A stretch of 64,000 nucleotides of DNA from contig NZ_JBAMMY010000185.1 of NCBI RefSeq assembly GCF_051233685.1, positions 15,670 through 79,669 on the forward strand, written 5' to 3'. Positions 27,212 through 36,147 of the stretch are shown one piece after another. The notes beneath the pieces are model-generated. The model was not told where the DNA came from and did not search any database. It saw nothing but the letters and a program-made list of their open reading frames with translations. The stretch comes from RPRI01 sp051233685 (GTDB lineage Bacteria; Desulfobacterota; Desulfobacteria; Desulfobacterales; RPRI01). Within the stretch, counting starts at the first letter, position 1, and the number at the start of each line of letters is the position of its first letter. The position numbers and the translations under genes are program-made.

Positions 27212-29020
27212 ATGCACGAACCTCATCAACATATCACAAGACCTGTCTATGATACCCCGCTTTTTGGCGCCCGCAGGCTATACTATTGCTATCCCGATAA
27301 AACTCTGGCCCTATCCGATATCAACATAGATATAGCAGCAGGTGAAAGAATCGCTCTTGTAGGTCAGAACGGATCAGGCAAAACAACACTGGTTAAGCAG
27401 CTATGCGGACTGCTTTCACCAACTTCAGGGGAAGTTTTCTACAAAGAAAAACCGCTTGAAGGAGAGCATCTTGAAAAAAGCAGGCTTAAAATCGGCATGC
27501 TTTTCCAGGACCCCGATGACCAGTTATTCGGCCATACTCTTTTAGAAGACACGGCTTTCGGTCCCCGCAATCAGGGGCTTTTGCGCCAGGATGCTGATCA
27601 TGCCGCTCTTGATGCTTTAAAACGGGTAAACCTTATAGACATGGCATATAAAGCACCGCATAACTTAAGCTTCGGGCAAAAAAAACGCGCTGCATTAGCC
27701 GGTTTGCTTGCCATGCAGCCTGATGTGCTGTTTCTGGACGAGCCTACAGCTAATCTTGACCCACGCCAGGAGCAGGTATTTCTTGATCTGTTAAAGGATT
27801 TTTCCGGCACACTGATTTGCATAAGCCATGATCTGATCTTTTTGTATGAACTGTGCAATCGTGCCGTGGTTTTAGATAAAGGCCGCGTACATCACGATTA
27901 TACCATGAGCGAACTTGTATCCCAAAAGCAGTCACTGCGGATGCACGGACTTGATTTTTCTTTCCGGCTTGTAATAAGCGACTCAATTCCGGAAAAAACA
28001 AATACAACGCTTAAGTCTTCTTCTTTTGAGATAATCAACAATAACCAGCTTGTGGCCTTTCGTGATTATCAATACCGTTATCTGGATGGAACGCTTGCAC
28101 TCAGTAACATTGATTTTACTATTTGCGAAAAAGAAAAGATTTCAATTGTAGGAGAAAACGGCGCAGGCAAGACAACACTTTTATCCTGCCTTCTGGGTTT
28201 GCTTGAAGGAGGCGGAGATTTTTATTTTGCAGGCAGTCTTGTTAAGCCCGGACAGCGAAAGACCCTGTGGCGGCAAATCGGAATGGTTTTTCAGGACTGC
28301 GCCGACCAGCTTTTCTGCCCGAGTGTAAAAGAAGAAATAGAATTCGGACTGATAGAACTTGGTTGTTCACGCACAGAATCTGAAAAAAGAATAAAAGATG
28401 TTCTGGCTCTTGTCCATATGGAAGGTTTTGAAGAGCGCGTTCCGCTGCATCTGTCCGGAGGAGAACGCAAACGTCTTGCGCTCGCCTGCGTACTTGCAAT
28501 GAATCCAAAACTTCTCATTTTGGATGAACCTACGGCAGGTCTTGACCCGCAGGGAGAAGAGCTGCTGCTTTCAATACTTTCTGATCTTGACACAACCCTT
28601 TTGCTTGTAAGTCACGACATCTTTTTTATCAAAAAACTGACAAAACGCACTATTGTAATGCACAAAGGGCGAATCATAGAAGATATGCCGATAAAAGCTT
28701 TTCTGGAGGATGAGCGGCTTGGAAGCTTAAACGGATTGTCATACTCGTACCGTGACAAAAGCAGCAGTACTATTCTCAGATTGCAGCATGAACATGAGCA
28801 TAGGCACATACATAAGCACCTTCACATTCAACCCCAGCTTCATGCATATGCGGCGGATTATGATTTGTACGAACATACGCACGACCACAGCCATCACTTC
28901 GTACACAGCCATCCCGGAGAAGAAAAAGAACATGATCATACAACGCACCACGACCATGACCACTATCATCCGGAACATGACAAAAAGAAAACAAACAGAT
29001 TGCTGCAGAAAACGAGATAA
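27212..29020 (+). CDS. cbiO: Tandem ECF ATPase CbiO with His-rich C-terminal tail
   Basis: 602 residues, two complete ABC ATPase domains in one chain. Domain 1: Walker A GQNGSGKTT near 47, LSFGQKKR near 150, VLFLDEPTANLD near 172. Domain 2: Walker A GENGAGKTT near 316, LSGGERKR near 419, LLILDEPTAGLD near 440. Domain 1 has LSFGQ instead of LSGGQ, so the two sites may differ. From about 525 the tail is very rich in His (HEHEHRHIHKH, HTHDHSHH, HDHDHYHPEH), probably a cytoplasmic nickel or cobalt store or sensor. It ends the operon. Confidence 0.92.
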   Translation: MHEPHQHITRPVYDTPLFGARRLYYCYPDKTLALSDINIDIAAGERIALVGQNGSGKTTLVKQLCGLLSPTSGEVFYKEKPLEGEHLEKSRLKIGMLFQDPDDQLFGHTLLEDTAFGPRNQGLLRQDADHAALDALKRVNLIDMAYKAPHNLSFGQKKRAALAGLLAMQPDVLFLDEPTANLDPRQEQVFLDLLKDFSGTLICISHDLIFLYELCNRAVVLDKGRVHHDYTMSELVSQKQSLRMHGLDFSFRLVISDSIPEKTNTTLKSSSFEIINNNQLVAFRDYQYRYLDGTLALSNIDFTICEKEKISIVGENGAGKTTLLSCLLGLLEGGGDFYFAGSLVKPGQRKTLWRQIGMVFQDCADQLFCPSVKEEIEFGLIELGCSRTESEKRIKDVLALVHMEGFEERVPLHLSGGERKRLALACVLAMNPKLLILDEPTAGLDPQGEELLLSILSDLDTTLLLVSHDIFFIKKLTKRTIVMHKGRIIEDMPIKAFLEDERLGSLNGLSYSYRDKSSSTILRLQHEHEHRHIHKHLHIQPQLHAYAADYDLYEHTHDHSHHFVHSHPGEEKEHDHTTHHDHDHYHPEHDKKKTNRLLQKTR

Positions 29021-29050
29021 AAGCCGAAAAATAATTGTACCGGTTTGTTG

Positions 29051-29212
29051 TTATGTTGTTTGCTGGTCTTCTATTGAAGGTGTTGGGTCTTTTTCGGTTT
29101 GATCTGTTTCAAGCGCCTTGGCTTCCAGCTTGCTCTGCTTTTTATCTTCTTTCTTTTTTTTCTTATCCAACTCTTTCTGACGTTTTTGGAACTGGTAATT
29201 TGATCTTGCCAT
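29051..29212 (-). CDS. Small Lys/Glu-rich conserved protein
   Basis: 53 residues from ATG 29212 (GGAAACATA upstream). The sequence begins MARSNYQFQKRQKELDKKKKK and continues highly charged with a Thr/Pro-rich end. Similar short MARSNYQF-type proteins occur in many Deltaproteobacteria; their function is unknown, with RNA or ribosome association a guess. It lies downstream of the cold-shock gene on the same strand, after a terminator. Confidence 0.65.
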   Translation of the reverse strand: MARSNYQFQKRQKELDKKKKKEDKKQSKLEAKALETDQTEKDPTPSIEDQQTT

Positions 29213-29313
29213 TATGTTTCCTTTCCGGTCGGTTGCCAGACCAATAAGGTTGCCGATAACAGGGAAAATATTTTTCAGCCTGCATGATTAAGCTTTGATA
29301 CATAAACGATCAT

Positions 29314-29353
29314 TAAAAAAAAGGCACCCCCCGTTTCACAGGAGATGCCTTTA
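29314..29353 (-). terminator. Intrinsic terminator after cold-shock gene
   Basis: On the minus strand AAAGGCATCTCC pairs with the G-rich arm ending TGCCTTT across a GAAACG loop, and eight T follow. It lies 20 bases past the stop codon. Confidence 0.8.
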
Positions 29354-29372
29354 ATTGCTTTAAAAAAACAGA

Positions 29373-29573
29373 TTAGGCTAAAGTCACATTAGAAGCAGCC
29401 GGACCTTTTGGCCCTTGCTCAATTTCAAAAGTTACATGTGAACCTTCACTGAGAGATTTAAAACCGGTCGCATTAATTGCGCTATGATGCACAAATACAT
29501 CCGGCCCGTTTTCCTGTTCGATGAAGCCAAAACCTTTTTGGTCGTTAAACCACTTTACAGTTCCATTTATCAT
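29373..29573 (-). CDS. cspA: Cold-shock domain protein
   Basis: 66 residues, full-length single OB fold. RNP1 KGFGFIEQ (13-20) and RNP2 VFVHHSAI (26-33) are the RNA/ssDNA-binding strands. The start is preceded by GGAGG. It binds RNA and melts secondary structure. The upstream region is long and AT-rich, as often seen for regulated csp leaders, but no specific element was identified. Confidence 0.95.
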   Translation of the reverse strand: MINGTVKWFNDQKGFGFIEQENGPDVFVHHSAINATGFKSLSEGSHVTFEIEQGPKGPAASNVTLA

Positions 29574-29898
29574 AATATCATCCTCCTTTCCAAAAATTTC
29601 AACGTTACAAACTGAAGGATGATAGCGTTTTAATAACGGATAATTCCTGCAGCAAGAAACCCTCCCGCCAACTTACGGTGGAATTTAATTGATAATGCAC
29701 AATAAGCGTGTTTATACATAATAGCAAGCTAAATATTTATTTTTTTTAAAATATCAATATATATATATTACCGTTCACAAATTTTGTCTGGCCATTTTCA
29801 TATCTAATGGAAGCCAGTCAAAACATCCTTTTTCAAATTGGAAATATTCACTATATGAATTTTACACCTTTACTTATTATTCTTATTATTGCAATATA
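29574..29898. other. AT-rich intergenic region
   Basis: About 325 bases upstream of the cold-shock gene. It contains a run of ta repeats near 29757 and the likely csp promoter/leader. No gene, RNA or mobile element was recognised. Confidence 0.5.
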
Positions 29899-30062
29899 AT
29901 GGGAATAAATAAGTCGGATTTAGACCTTGTCAGGACGGGTCAAGCAAAGGAGCCGGGGGCAGTTTAAAGAATGGAGTCATTGAAATTCAGGGTGATTACA
30001 GGAATGTGCTTGAAAATGAATTACTCAGCCTTGGCTATAAAGTCAAACGTGCCGGAGGATAA
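29899..30062 (+). pseudogene. Remnant of a SUI1/YciH-like translation factor
   Basis: The last 36 codons read KGAGGSLKNGVIEIQGDYRN, then VLENELLSLGYKVKRAGG and a stop. This is the C-terminus of the SUI1/eIF1-like family (consensus GGTVKDGVIEIQGDHR...GYKVKKAGG). The upstream part begins MGINKSDLDLV in another frame, as the family's N-terminus might, but the middle half of the protein is missing. A normal gene would be about 110-120 residues. Interpretation: an internal deletion that shifted the frame. Confidence 0.7.
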
Positions 30063-30183
30063 CTGGTGAGCAATACTATCTTCACCGATTGGACTGGGAA
30101 GAGTCTATTTGAACAATCCTATTGGAAAAAAGGAAAACCGAAAAGACATAATAGAATTTTAAAATAATATTCAAAGATATGGC

Positions 30184-30684
30184 ATGAATAAAATTGTGGA
30201 TAAACTGTCGATAGTTACGGATGGAAGTGTGAATACTTTATCAAAAATCGGATACGGGGCCTACCTCGCTGTTTTTGAACATGAACTTTCGTTGGATTCC
30301 TTGAAAGCGCTCGTGAAGGTGAAGCGTTTTGAGGATACATCTTCTACAAAACTTGAATTGCAAACTGTATTGTGGGCGCTAAGCGATATACAAGTATTGA
30401 AAAACCAGGTGACTGTGTATACGGATTCCCGGAACATCATGAATTTACAGAAACGACGGGCAAGGCTTGAGAAAAACAATTTTTATTCAAAGAACAACAG
30501 GCGTCTTAACAATTACGAATTGTATCAGGATTTTTACAGAATTACCGATCACTTGAACTGTAAATTTGTAAAAGTACGCGGACATCAGGCATCAATTCAA
30601 AAAGATGATATTGACAGGCTATTTACACTTGTTGACAGAGCATCAAGAAATGCTTTGAGAACAGATAATAATCTAAAAGTTTGA
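30184..30684 (+). CDS. Ribonuclease HI-like protein
   Basis: 166 residues. Catalytic carboxylates of the RNase H fold are visible in order: TDGSVN (Asp about 13), TKLELQTVLWAL (Glu about 58), VYTDSRNI (Asp about 81) and the final DRASRNA (Asp about 153). FVKVRGHQ matches the RNase HI strand before the last acidic residue. It would cut RNA in RNA-DNA hybrids. It is slightly divergent, and more basic in the middle (KRRARLEKNN) than housekeeping RnhA. Confidence 0.85.
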   Translation: MNKIVDKLSIVTDGSVNTLSKIGYGAYLAVFEHELSLDSLKALVKVKRFEDTSSTKLELQTVLWALSDIQVLKNQVTVYTDSRNIMNLQKRRARLEKNNFYSKNNRRLNNYELYQDFYRITDHLNCKFVKVRGHQASIQKDDIDRLFTLVDRASRNALRTDNNLKV

Positions 30685-30759
30685 AAATGTATTTTTATCG
30701 TCACCGGATTCAAGCTTAATATAAATTTTAAAAGATATTATTACCCAACCGGATATGAG

Positions 30760-31258
30760 ATGAACAAAAATATTTTAGCTGCCGGTGATCCATTAAAGAT
30801 ATTTCTTGAATGGTATTCAGATGCTCAGACAGGCAAGAAAAACCGGTTCCGAAAAAACCGGGTAGTTTCATCCGGCGTCAATCTGTTTAAAAAAATGCTC
30901 TCGGCATTCTTTCCATGGTATAACCTTTTCAGGCCTGATATTGCCACCCTTGCTACAGTTACTTCTGAAAACAGGCCATCTGCCAGGTCAGTTTTATTCA
31001 GGGGTCTTGTTGAAGGCGGTTTTTCCTTTTATACTGATTATGAAAGCGATAAAGGCAAGGAGCTTGAAGTAAACCCGGCAGCTGTAATGGTTTTTTACTG
31101 GCACTTTCCTCCACGCCAGGTCAGAATCGATGGAAAGGTCTGCAAACTTTCACGAAAAGCGGCAGAACTAGACTGGAAATCACGAACAAGAGAAAACCAG
31201 GCAGCATCCTCAGCAGTCAGACAGAGCAGTATAATACGGGGAAGAGAAGAGCTTATTG
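30760..31258 (+). pseudogene. Pyridoxamine 5'-phosphate oxidase-like gene, 3' end lost
   Basis: About 166 codons match PNPOx: DPLKIFLEWY, DIATLATVTSENRPSARSVL, FYTDYESDKGKEL, VFYWHFPPRQVRI and SRTRENQAASSAVRQSS. The FMN-binding core is present, with an insert near 25-55. The usual C-terminal third (WGGYR and the WQGxxxRLHDR region) is absent: from about 31258 the reading frame enters a short-chain dehydrogenase in the wrong frame. Probably non-functional. Confidence 0.8.
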
Positions 31259-31261
31259 AAA

Positions 31262-31726
31262 AGAGGAACTATGCTGGCATGCAAGTACGCAATTCCGGAA
31301 ATGCTGAAGGCCGGTGGCGGATCAATCATCAACATGAGTTCAGGAACTTCAATGGCCGGAGATATGCAATACACTGCATATGCCAGCTCAAAAGGAGCTG
31401 TAAACACATTGACTCGCTACATTGCCACACAGTATGGACGACAGGGCATACGCTGCAACGCACTTATTATTGGCCTTGTGAGGACGACAGGCGGAAAGGC
31501 TCAGGATCATTTACCTGCACCAATCCTTAAAATACTGGAAGATAACCATGCAACAGGCAAACTTGGCAAGCCTGAAGATGTGGCAGAATTTATTCGTTTT
31601 CTTTCAGGTGACGACGCAGTTTGGATAACCGGCCAGCATTTAAATATCGATGGCGGATTCTTTGCTCATTTACCGACAACCGGACCCATTGCTGACTTCA
31701 TGGCCGGCATAGCAAGCAACAAATAA
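31262..31726 (+). pseudogene. Short-chain dehydrogenase/reductase, N-terminal half lost
   Basis: About 154 codons of an SDR: GSIINMSSG with the catalytic Ser region, then YTAYASSKGAV containing the YxxxK active site, RCNALIIGLVRT and the C-terminal GQHLNIDGGFFA. The Rossmann nucleotide-binding half (TGxxxGIG) is missing, replaced by the PNPOx fragment in another frame. An ATG at 31270 behind GAGG could start translation, but the product would lack the cofactor site. Confidence 0.85.
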
Positions 31727-31853
31727 AGGAGATAATCAAAATATTACAGCAAACCGGAACAAAGAAATAATCGGAGAAGGTCGGTATAATTATTTTACTT
31801 TCACCGGGAAACTCTTACAGTTCCTGCAAACAGATAAAGTTTTTATTAAGCTG

Positions 31854-32453
31854 TCAAATATTGATTACCTTATCAGCCAATTGCATTGAAGTTACGATGT
31901 CTAACATATTGGTGGTCTCGCCCACCCGCTTTTTTTCAAGCAGCTTGAAATGATCCAGGCATGTCCCGCAAACAAGAATGGTGATTCCCGATTTTTCAAG
32001 TTCTTCCAAAGAGGAAAGATCATTAGAGTCTTCTACTGTCAGTTTTACTCCGTTGTTTAAGAAAACCAGACGCCAGAGTTCACTTCCGACCTCCTTTAAA
32101 GTCTTCAGAAAAGATGTCATAAGTTTTGCCCCAAGCTCATCATCACCATGACCGATACGATCGGTAGTTACCATAATCATAATTTTTTTATCTTCGCTTT
32201 TTCTTATTTCAGGTGCTCTCTTTTGCGTCGCAGCCTCCCCTTCACGCTTTCCTGAAATACAATAATCTAACCCATCCTGCCTTTCAGATACCTTATAATC
32301 CTGCGATTCCAAAAACCGGCGTATATTTTGTCCGGCTGCTTCATTATCTACAATAACTTCAATTGAATCGGGAGATTCACTATCTATCACAGCCTTTGTT
32401 TGTAAAACAGGCGCCGGACATGAAAGGCCACGGGCATCCACTTCTTTTTTCAT
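31854..32453 (-). CDS. yedF: YedF-type selenium metabolism protein (TusA-like plus DsrE-like)
   Basis: 199 residues. The N-terminal TusA-like domain has DARGLSCPAPVLQTK with the conserved CPxP Cys near 12. The C-terminal domain (about 88-199) is DsrE-like, with VLVCGTCLDHFKL. This two-domain type is encoded next to selD in many bacteria and is thought to handle selenium or sulfur for selenophosphate synthesis. Here it follows selD by 23 bp on the same strand. Confidence 0.9.
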   Translation of the reverse strand: MKKEVDARGLSCPAPVLQTKAVIDSESPDSIEVIVDNEAAGQNIRRFLESQDYKVSERQDGLDYCISGKREGEAATQKRAPEIRKSEDKKIMIMVTTDRIGHGDDELGAKLMTSFLKTLKEVGSELWRLVFLNNGVKLTVEDSNDLSSLEELEKSGITILVCGTCLDHFKLLEKKRVGETTNMLDIVTSMQLADKVINI

Positions 32454-32476
32454 TATGCTTCCTCTTTATATTTAAT

Positions 32477-33526
32477 TCATATGATCCTGATTTTTTCGTA
32501 AGGCTCTGCCCTTACTTCACCAATAATCTCAGCCCATAAGATTTCTCTTTCTTTCAACCTGTTAAGAAGATCTTTGGAGCTATTTTCCGCTACACATATC
32601 AACAGTCCGCCGGATGTCTGGGGATCAAAAAGCACATCCTGAATCAGGATATCAACGGATGGTGAAACATCAACCATATACTCACGAAATTTCCGGTTTT
32701 TATGCATTCCGGCCGGGATCAATCCCATAGCAGCATATTCCAATGCTTCTTTTAATATAGGCACACGGTTTGCCTGAATATGGACACCCAGGCCAGAACC
32801 TGCAACCATCTCAGCCAAATGACCAAGAAGCCCGAAACCTGTAACATCCGTGCAGGCATGCACAGGAAAATCTTTCATTACTTCCGCAGCATCACGGTTT
32901 AAGGCTGCCATAAGCCTTGTTACGGTTTCAATAAGTCTATCGGATGCAAGCCCTCCTTTTATAGCAGTATTTATAATACCTGTGCCAAGCGGTTTTGTGA
33001 GAATCAGCCGGTCTCCGACACGCAGGTTCTTTTTTGTCAGCACCCGTGCCGGATGTATAAATCCTGTAACCGACAAGCCGTACTTTAATTCCTTATCTTC
33101 GATACTGTGGCCTCCGATAAGGACAGTATTTGCTTCTGCCAGCTTATCAACCCCACCCTGGATTATTTGACGCAAAATACCTATATCCATAGACTTGATC
33201 GGAAAACCGACCAGATTCATAGCTGTTTTTGGTGTACCTCCCATGGCATAAACATCACTGAGGGCGTTGGCAGCAGCAATCTGACCGAACCAGTACGGAT
33301 CATCCACGATAGGTGTAAAAAAGTCCACCGTCTGGATCAACGCCAGATCATCTGAAACCTTATAAACACCGGCATCATCTGCCCGGTCCAAACCTACTAT
33401 GACGTTTTCATCGCTGGGAAACACCATGCCGCATAATGCCCTGTCCAGGTCCCCTGGCGCAAGCTTGGACGCTCAGCCGGCACCTGTCACTGTCTCGGTA
33501 AGCCGTAATTTTTTGGTATCTCCCAT
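32477..33526 (-). CDS. selD: Selenide, water dikinase, itself a selenoprotein (Sec at codon 18)
   Basis: 349 residues if the in-frame TGA at 33475-33473 is read as selenocysteine: the start MGDTKKLRLTETVTGAG is followed by U and ASK, matching the GxG(C/U)xxK active site of SelD. The conventional frame opens only at 33427, losing the catalytic residue and Lys. Downstream features include DADDAGVYKV-type ATP site, ANALSDVYAMGG, and CTDVTGFGLLGH. SelD makes selenophosphate from selenide and ATP for Sec-tRNA synthesis. Gene order with yedF supports this. An apparent SECIS hairpin begins 15 bases after the TGA. Automated annotation will tend to call this start wrongly. Confidence 0.93.
33445..33475 (-). 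promoter_or_regulatory. Recoded UGA and candidate bacterial SECIS element in selD
   Basis: On the minus strand UGA (33475-33473) is followed 15 bases later by CCAGG-GGA-CCTGG (33457-33445), a five-pair hairpin with a G-rich loop. GTCCA/TGGAC arms just outside could extend an alternative stem. The distance suits a bacterial SECIS recognised by SelB. Confidence 0.75.
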
Positions 33527-33618
33527 TGAATTTGTCCTTATAGTAGTACTTTTATTTCAAAATTTATGCTGCTGAATACTTCCTTTTTATAGGAGCAGAT
33601 AAATATAAAACCCATAGA

Positions 33619-34362
33619 TCATTCTCCGGCAAGAAGCGCTGCTCCGAATGCTCCCATCATCTGCGGATCATCGGGAAGTAAAATCCTGCGCCCCAGTTTT
33701 TCAGCAAGCACACTAGCCATACACGAATTTTTTGCAACGCCGCCGGTAAAAACGATTTCTCCCTCCAGAGACACACGATTAATCATGCCGGTTGCCCGGC
33801 GTATAACGCTGTTGTGCAAACCCTTTGCAATTTCACGCCGGTTGCAGCCTTTGGCTATAAGAGAAACAACTTCGGATTCGGCAAATACCGTACACATGCT
33901 TGTAATATTAACATCGTTTGCTGCCAAAAGCGCTTCCGCACCGAACTCATCAATATCAAAGCCTAATGTTTTAGCCATAATTTCAAGAAATTTTCCGGTA
34001 CCGGCAGCGCATTTGTCATTCATCTCAAACTTTTTCACCTTGCCTGTGCCATGCAGCGAAATTGCTTTGCTATCCTGACCTCCGATATCAAGCACCGTTC
34101 TGGCATCAGGAAAAACTGCAATAGCGCCTCTGGCATGAGCTTTAATTTCCGTAATCGTGGGCATGTCAAAGCATGAGCCGATCAGAGCCCGTCCATAGCC
34201 GGTTGCCAGAATTCTATCATATGATATTGTTTTTAACAGGCCCCTTGCCTGTGAAACAGGATCATAACCTGTATCGGTCTTCAGGCTGTATGTGATTTTA
34301 TCAGCTTCAACAACAACAAGTTCTATTGTACGGGAGCCGATATCAATTCCTGCGTACTTCAT
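33619..34362 (-). CDS. 2-hydroxyacyl-CoA dehydratase activase (HgdC/BadF-type ATPase)
   Basis: 247 residues, one complete ASKHA domain. GIDIGSRTIE (5-14) is phosphate loop 1, DIGGQDSKA is near 92, MNDKCAAGTGKFLE near 114 and SMCTVFAESEV near 154 supply the two Cys that hold the bridging 4Fe-4S cluster of the homodimer, and FTGGVAKN is near 206. ATP hydrolysis drives one-electron transfer to its partner. The partner gene lies 26 bp upstream on the same strand. Confidence 0.93.
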   Translation of the reverse strand: MKYAGIDIGSRTIELVVVEADKITYSLKTDTGYDPVSQARGLLKTISYDRILATGYGRALIGSCFDMPTITEIKAHARGAIAVFPDARTVLDIGGQDSKAISLHGTGKVKKFEMNDKCAAGTGKFLEIMAKTLGFDIDEFGAEALLAANDVNITSMCTVFAESEVVSLIAKGCNRREIAKGLHNSVIRRATGMINRVSLEGEIVFTGGVAKNSCMASVLAEKLGRRILLPDDPQMMGAFGAALLAGE

Positions 34363-34388
34363 ATTCTCTATTGTAACACATCATTATT

Positions 34389-35540
34389 TTATATACTTTC
34401 AAAAAGCGCTTCTATTCTTGTTTTAAGCTGACCTATATCCCCATCGGAGTAATCGGTTTCTATTTTAAGAAACGGCAATAAATGATTATTGGTAACATGA
34501 TTACCGACTTTGTATGATTCCACATTATAGGAGTGACATGCCTGAAGCACAAAATCAATTACCACATCCGGTTTAAATTTATCTATTAAAAGAGATAAAT
34601 CTTCGAGTCGTTTTGTATTCGGTGTCATACAGGAACAAGGAATTTTTAAATACCGATCGGCCATAGCAGCTATCGGATCTCCTGTATTTTCATCAAATCT
34701 GCCCATAAATGCCTTCATTCCGGTGCATGAATCCGGCGCCACAACTATGCCGCCGGACTCTTCGATCACTTTAAATATTTTTGTTGCATCACCGCCTATA
34801 GGGCAACCCGTAACCAATACACGGACAGAATCAGGCTTTCCAAAATAAATTCCGTCTTTAACCCGCTTATCCAGTTTATCAATCAATTGCTCAAGAACAG
34901 GATTTATTTCCTGGCCGGTTGATGGTTGAGCCAGAAAAGCAATATCATACATCTCCTGCCAGCTTATAACCGAAGGTTTAATTGATGCATAAGCAAATAT
35001 TTTTTGCATCAGTTCATTCTTCCTGTTTGACGACTTAAGCGCCGATTCAATCTTTTCATCCGATGTGCTGCAGTTAAAAGTTTCTTCAAGAAATTTTTGA
35101 ACTTTAAGAATCATCTTTTTCCAGTTTTGTACAGCTTCAATCTGATCAGGCACCTGAGGCAAATCCATAACAAAAGTTGTTTTGACTTCCGAAATAAGTT
35201 CAAACATTTTTTTCTTACCATCACAGGTTGTTTCGGCAATAATCGCCTGAGCCATAGCAAAAAACGGGCAGGTTCCTTCGAGTATGAATCCATAGCTCGA
35301 TTTAATGAGAGGACAAAGATTTGCCGGCAAAATCGTTTCAGCAGTTTCTATAGGAATTTTTGAAAAAGCGCAGAGGCTGGCAGGCACAATACCCATGGAC
35401 TGAATCAGCTCCATCGGCGCATATGCGCAGTAAACACCTACAATGGGGTCACCCTTTTCTTTGTGAACCTGCAAATAATTAAGTACTCTTTTGGCAGGCA
35501 CGCCATCATAACCGTCATCCATTAATGGAACAATTGTCAT
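34389..35540 (-). CDS. HgdB/BcrC-like reductase, double-cubane-cluster protein type
   Basis: 383 residues. The family fold is shown by VGVYCAYAPMELI near 38, PANLCPLIKSSYGF near 75, GTCPFFAMAQAI, a C-terminal half with VTGCPIGGDATK, APDSCTGMKAF, IPCSCMTPNTKR and VLQACHSYNVES. The many conserved Cys fit a cluster protein that receives electrons from an HgdC-type activase. The length and single-subunit context resemble YjiM/double-cubane proteins, which reduce small molecules, rather than the two-subunit dehydratases. The true substrate is unknown. It starts a four-gene minus-strand set: this gene, the activase, selD and yedF. Confidence 0.85.
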   Translation of the reverse strand: MTIVPLMDDGYDGVPAKRVLNYLQVHKEKGDPIVGVYCAYAPMELIQSMGIVPASLCAFSKIPIETAETILPANLCPLIKSSYGFILEGTCPFFAMAQAIIAETTCDGKKKMFELISEVKTTFVMDLPQVPDQIEAVQNWKKMILKVQKFLEETFNCSTSDEKIESALKSSNRKNELMQKIFAYASIKPSVISWQEMYDIAFLAQPSTGQEINPVLEQLIDKLDKRVKDGIYFGKPDSVRVLVTGCPIGGDATKIFKVIEESGGIVVAPDSCTGMKAFMGRFDENTGDPIAAMADRYLKIPCSCMTPNTKRLEDLSLLIDKFKPDVVIDFVLQACHSYNVESYKVGNHVTNNHLLPFLKIETDYSDGDIGQLKTRIEALFESI

Positions 35541-36147
35541 ATCCGTTTTTCCTTATTGCATTAATTCATACCCTGAACTCTATCTGATGAGTTCCGCAAA
35601 AGATTCCAATATTTCATCTTTTTTCACTATAAACTATCAATATTTCTAGTATTATTTTATAACAGGCAAATTCATGGAGATATGCTATCCATGCGATATT
35701 CCTCTCACTGATAACATCTGCATGTCAAATAGATAGTATTAATATCCACAGCCATAGCTCATAGATAAGTTCAATGACGACTTACAAAACAATTCTCAGA
35801 ATTTCGCACATTAAAGTAACTTAACATTTTGAACTTAAGAAACCGGATATAACAGATGTATGCTTTTCCCTATGCTTACTCCTTCCATTTGGATACTTTA
35901 TACTCAGATTCTTTACAGCGTTTGAATGGTATAATTGAATATTATATTGGATTAATTCAACATAATATTTATAACATTATAGTGGCATGAAAACTGCTAA
36001 TAGTACACATATCAAAGGCACATAAAAAAAGTGCCCCGGTTTCAGTTTGAATTATGGCAAGGGATATAGATAGTATTTGTGTTGAGTAATAACGGTTTCT
36101 ATTAATAAAATATAAAGCAAATCAAATAGAAAGGAGGTGATTAAACA
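35541..36147. other. Intergenic region without recognised gene
   Basis: About 600 AT-rich bases between divergent genes. It should hold the promoters for the reductase set (minus) and the lipoprotein (plus). A short inverted pair (aaaggcac and gtgcc near 36015-36035) is visible. No open frame longer than about 20 codons with a ribosome-binding site was found. Confidence 0.5.

Noticed and set aside
28752..29102. Open frames on both strands over the end of cbiO, one Met/Val-rich membrane-like on the minus strand
   Set aside because: They are mirror images of the His/Asp-rich tail codons of cbiO, with no ribosome-binding site.
36015..36040. Terminator-like inverted pair before the Lpp-like gene
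   Set aside because: The arms are short (GGCAC/GTGCC) and no T run follows on either strand.
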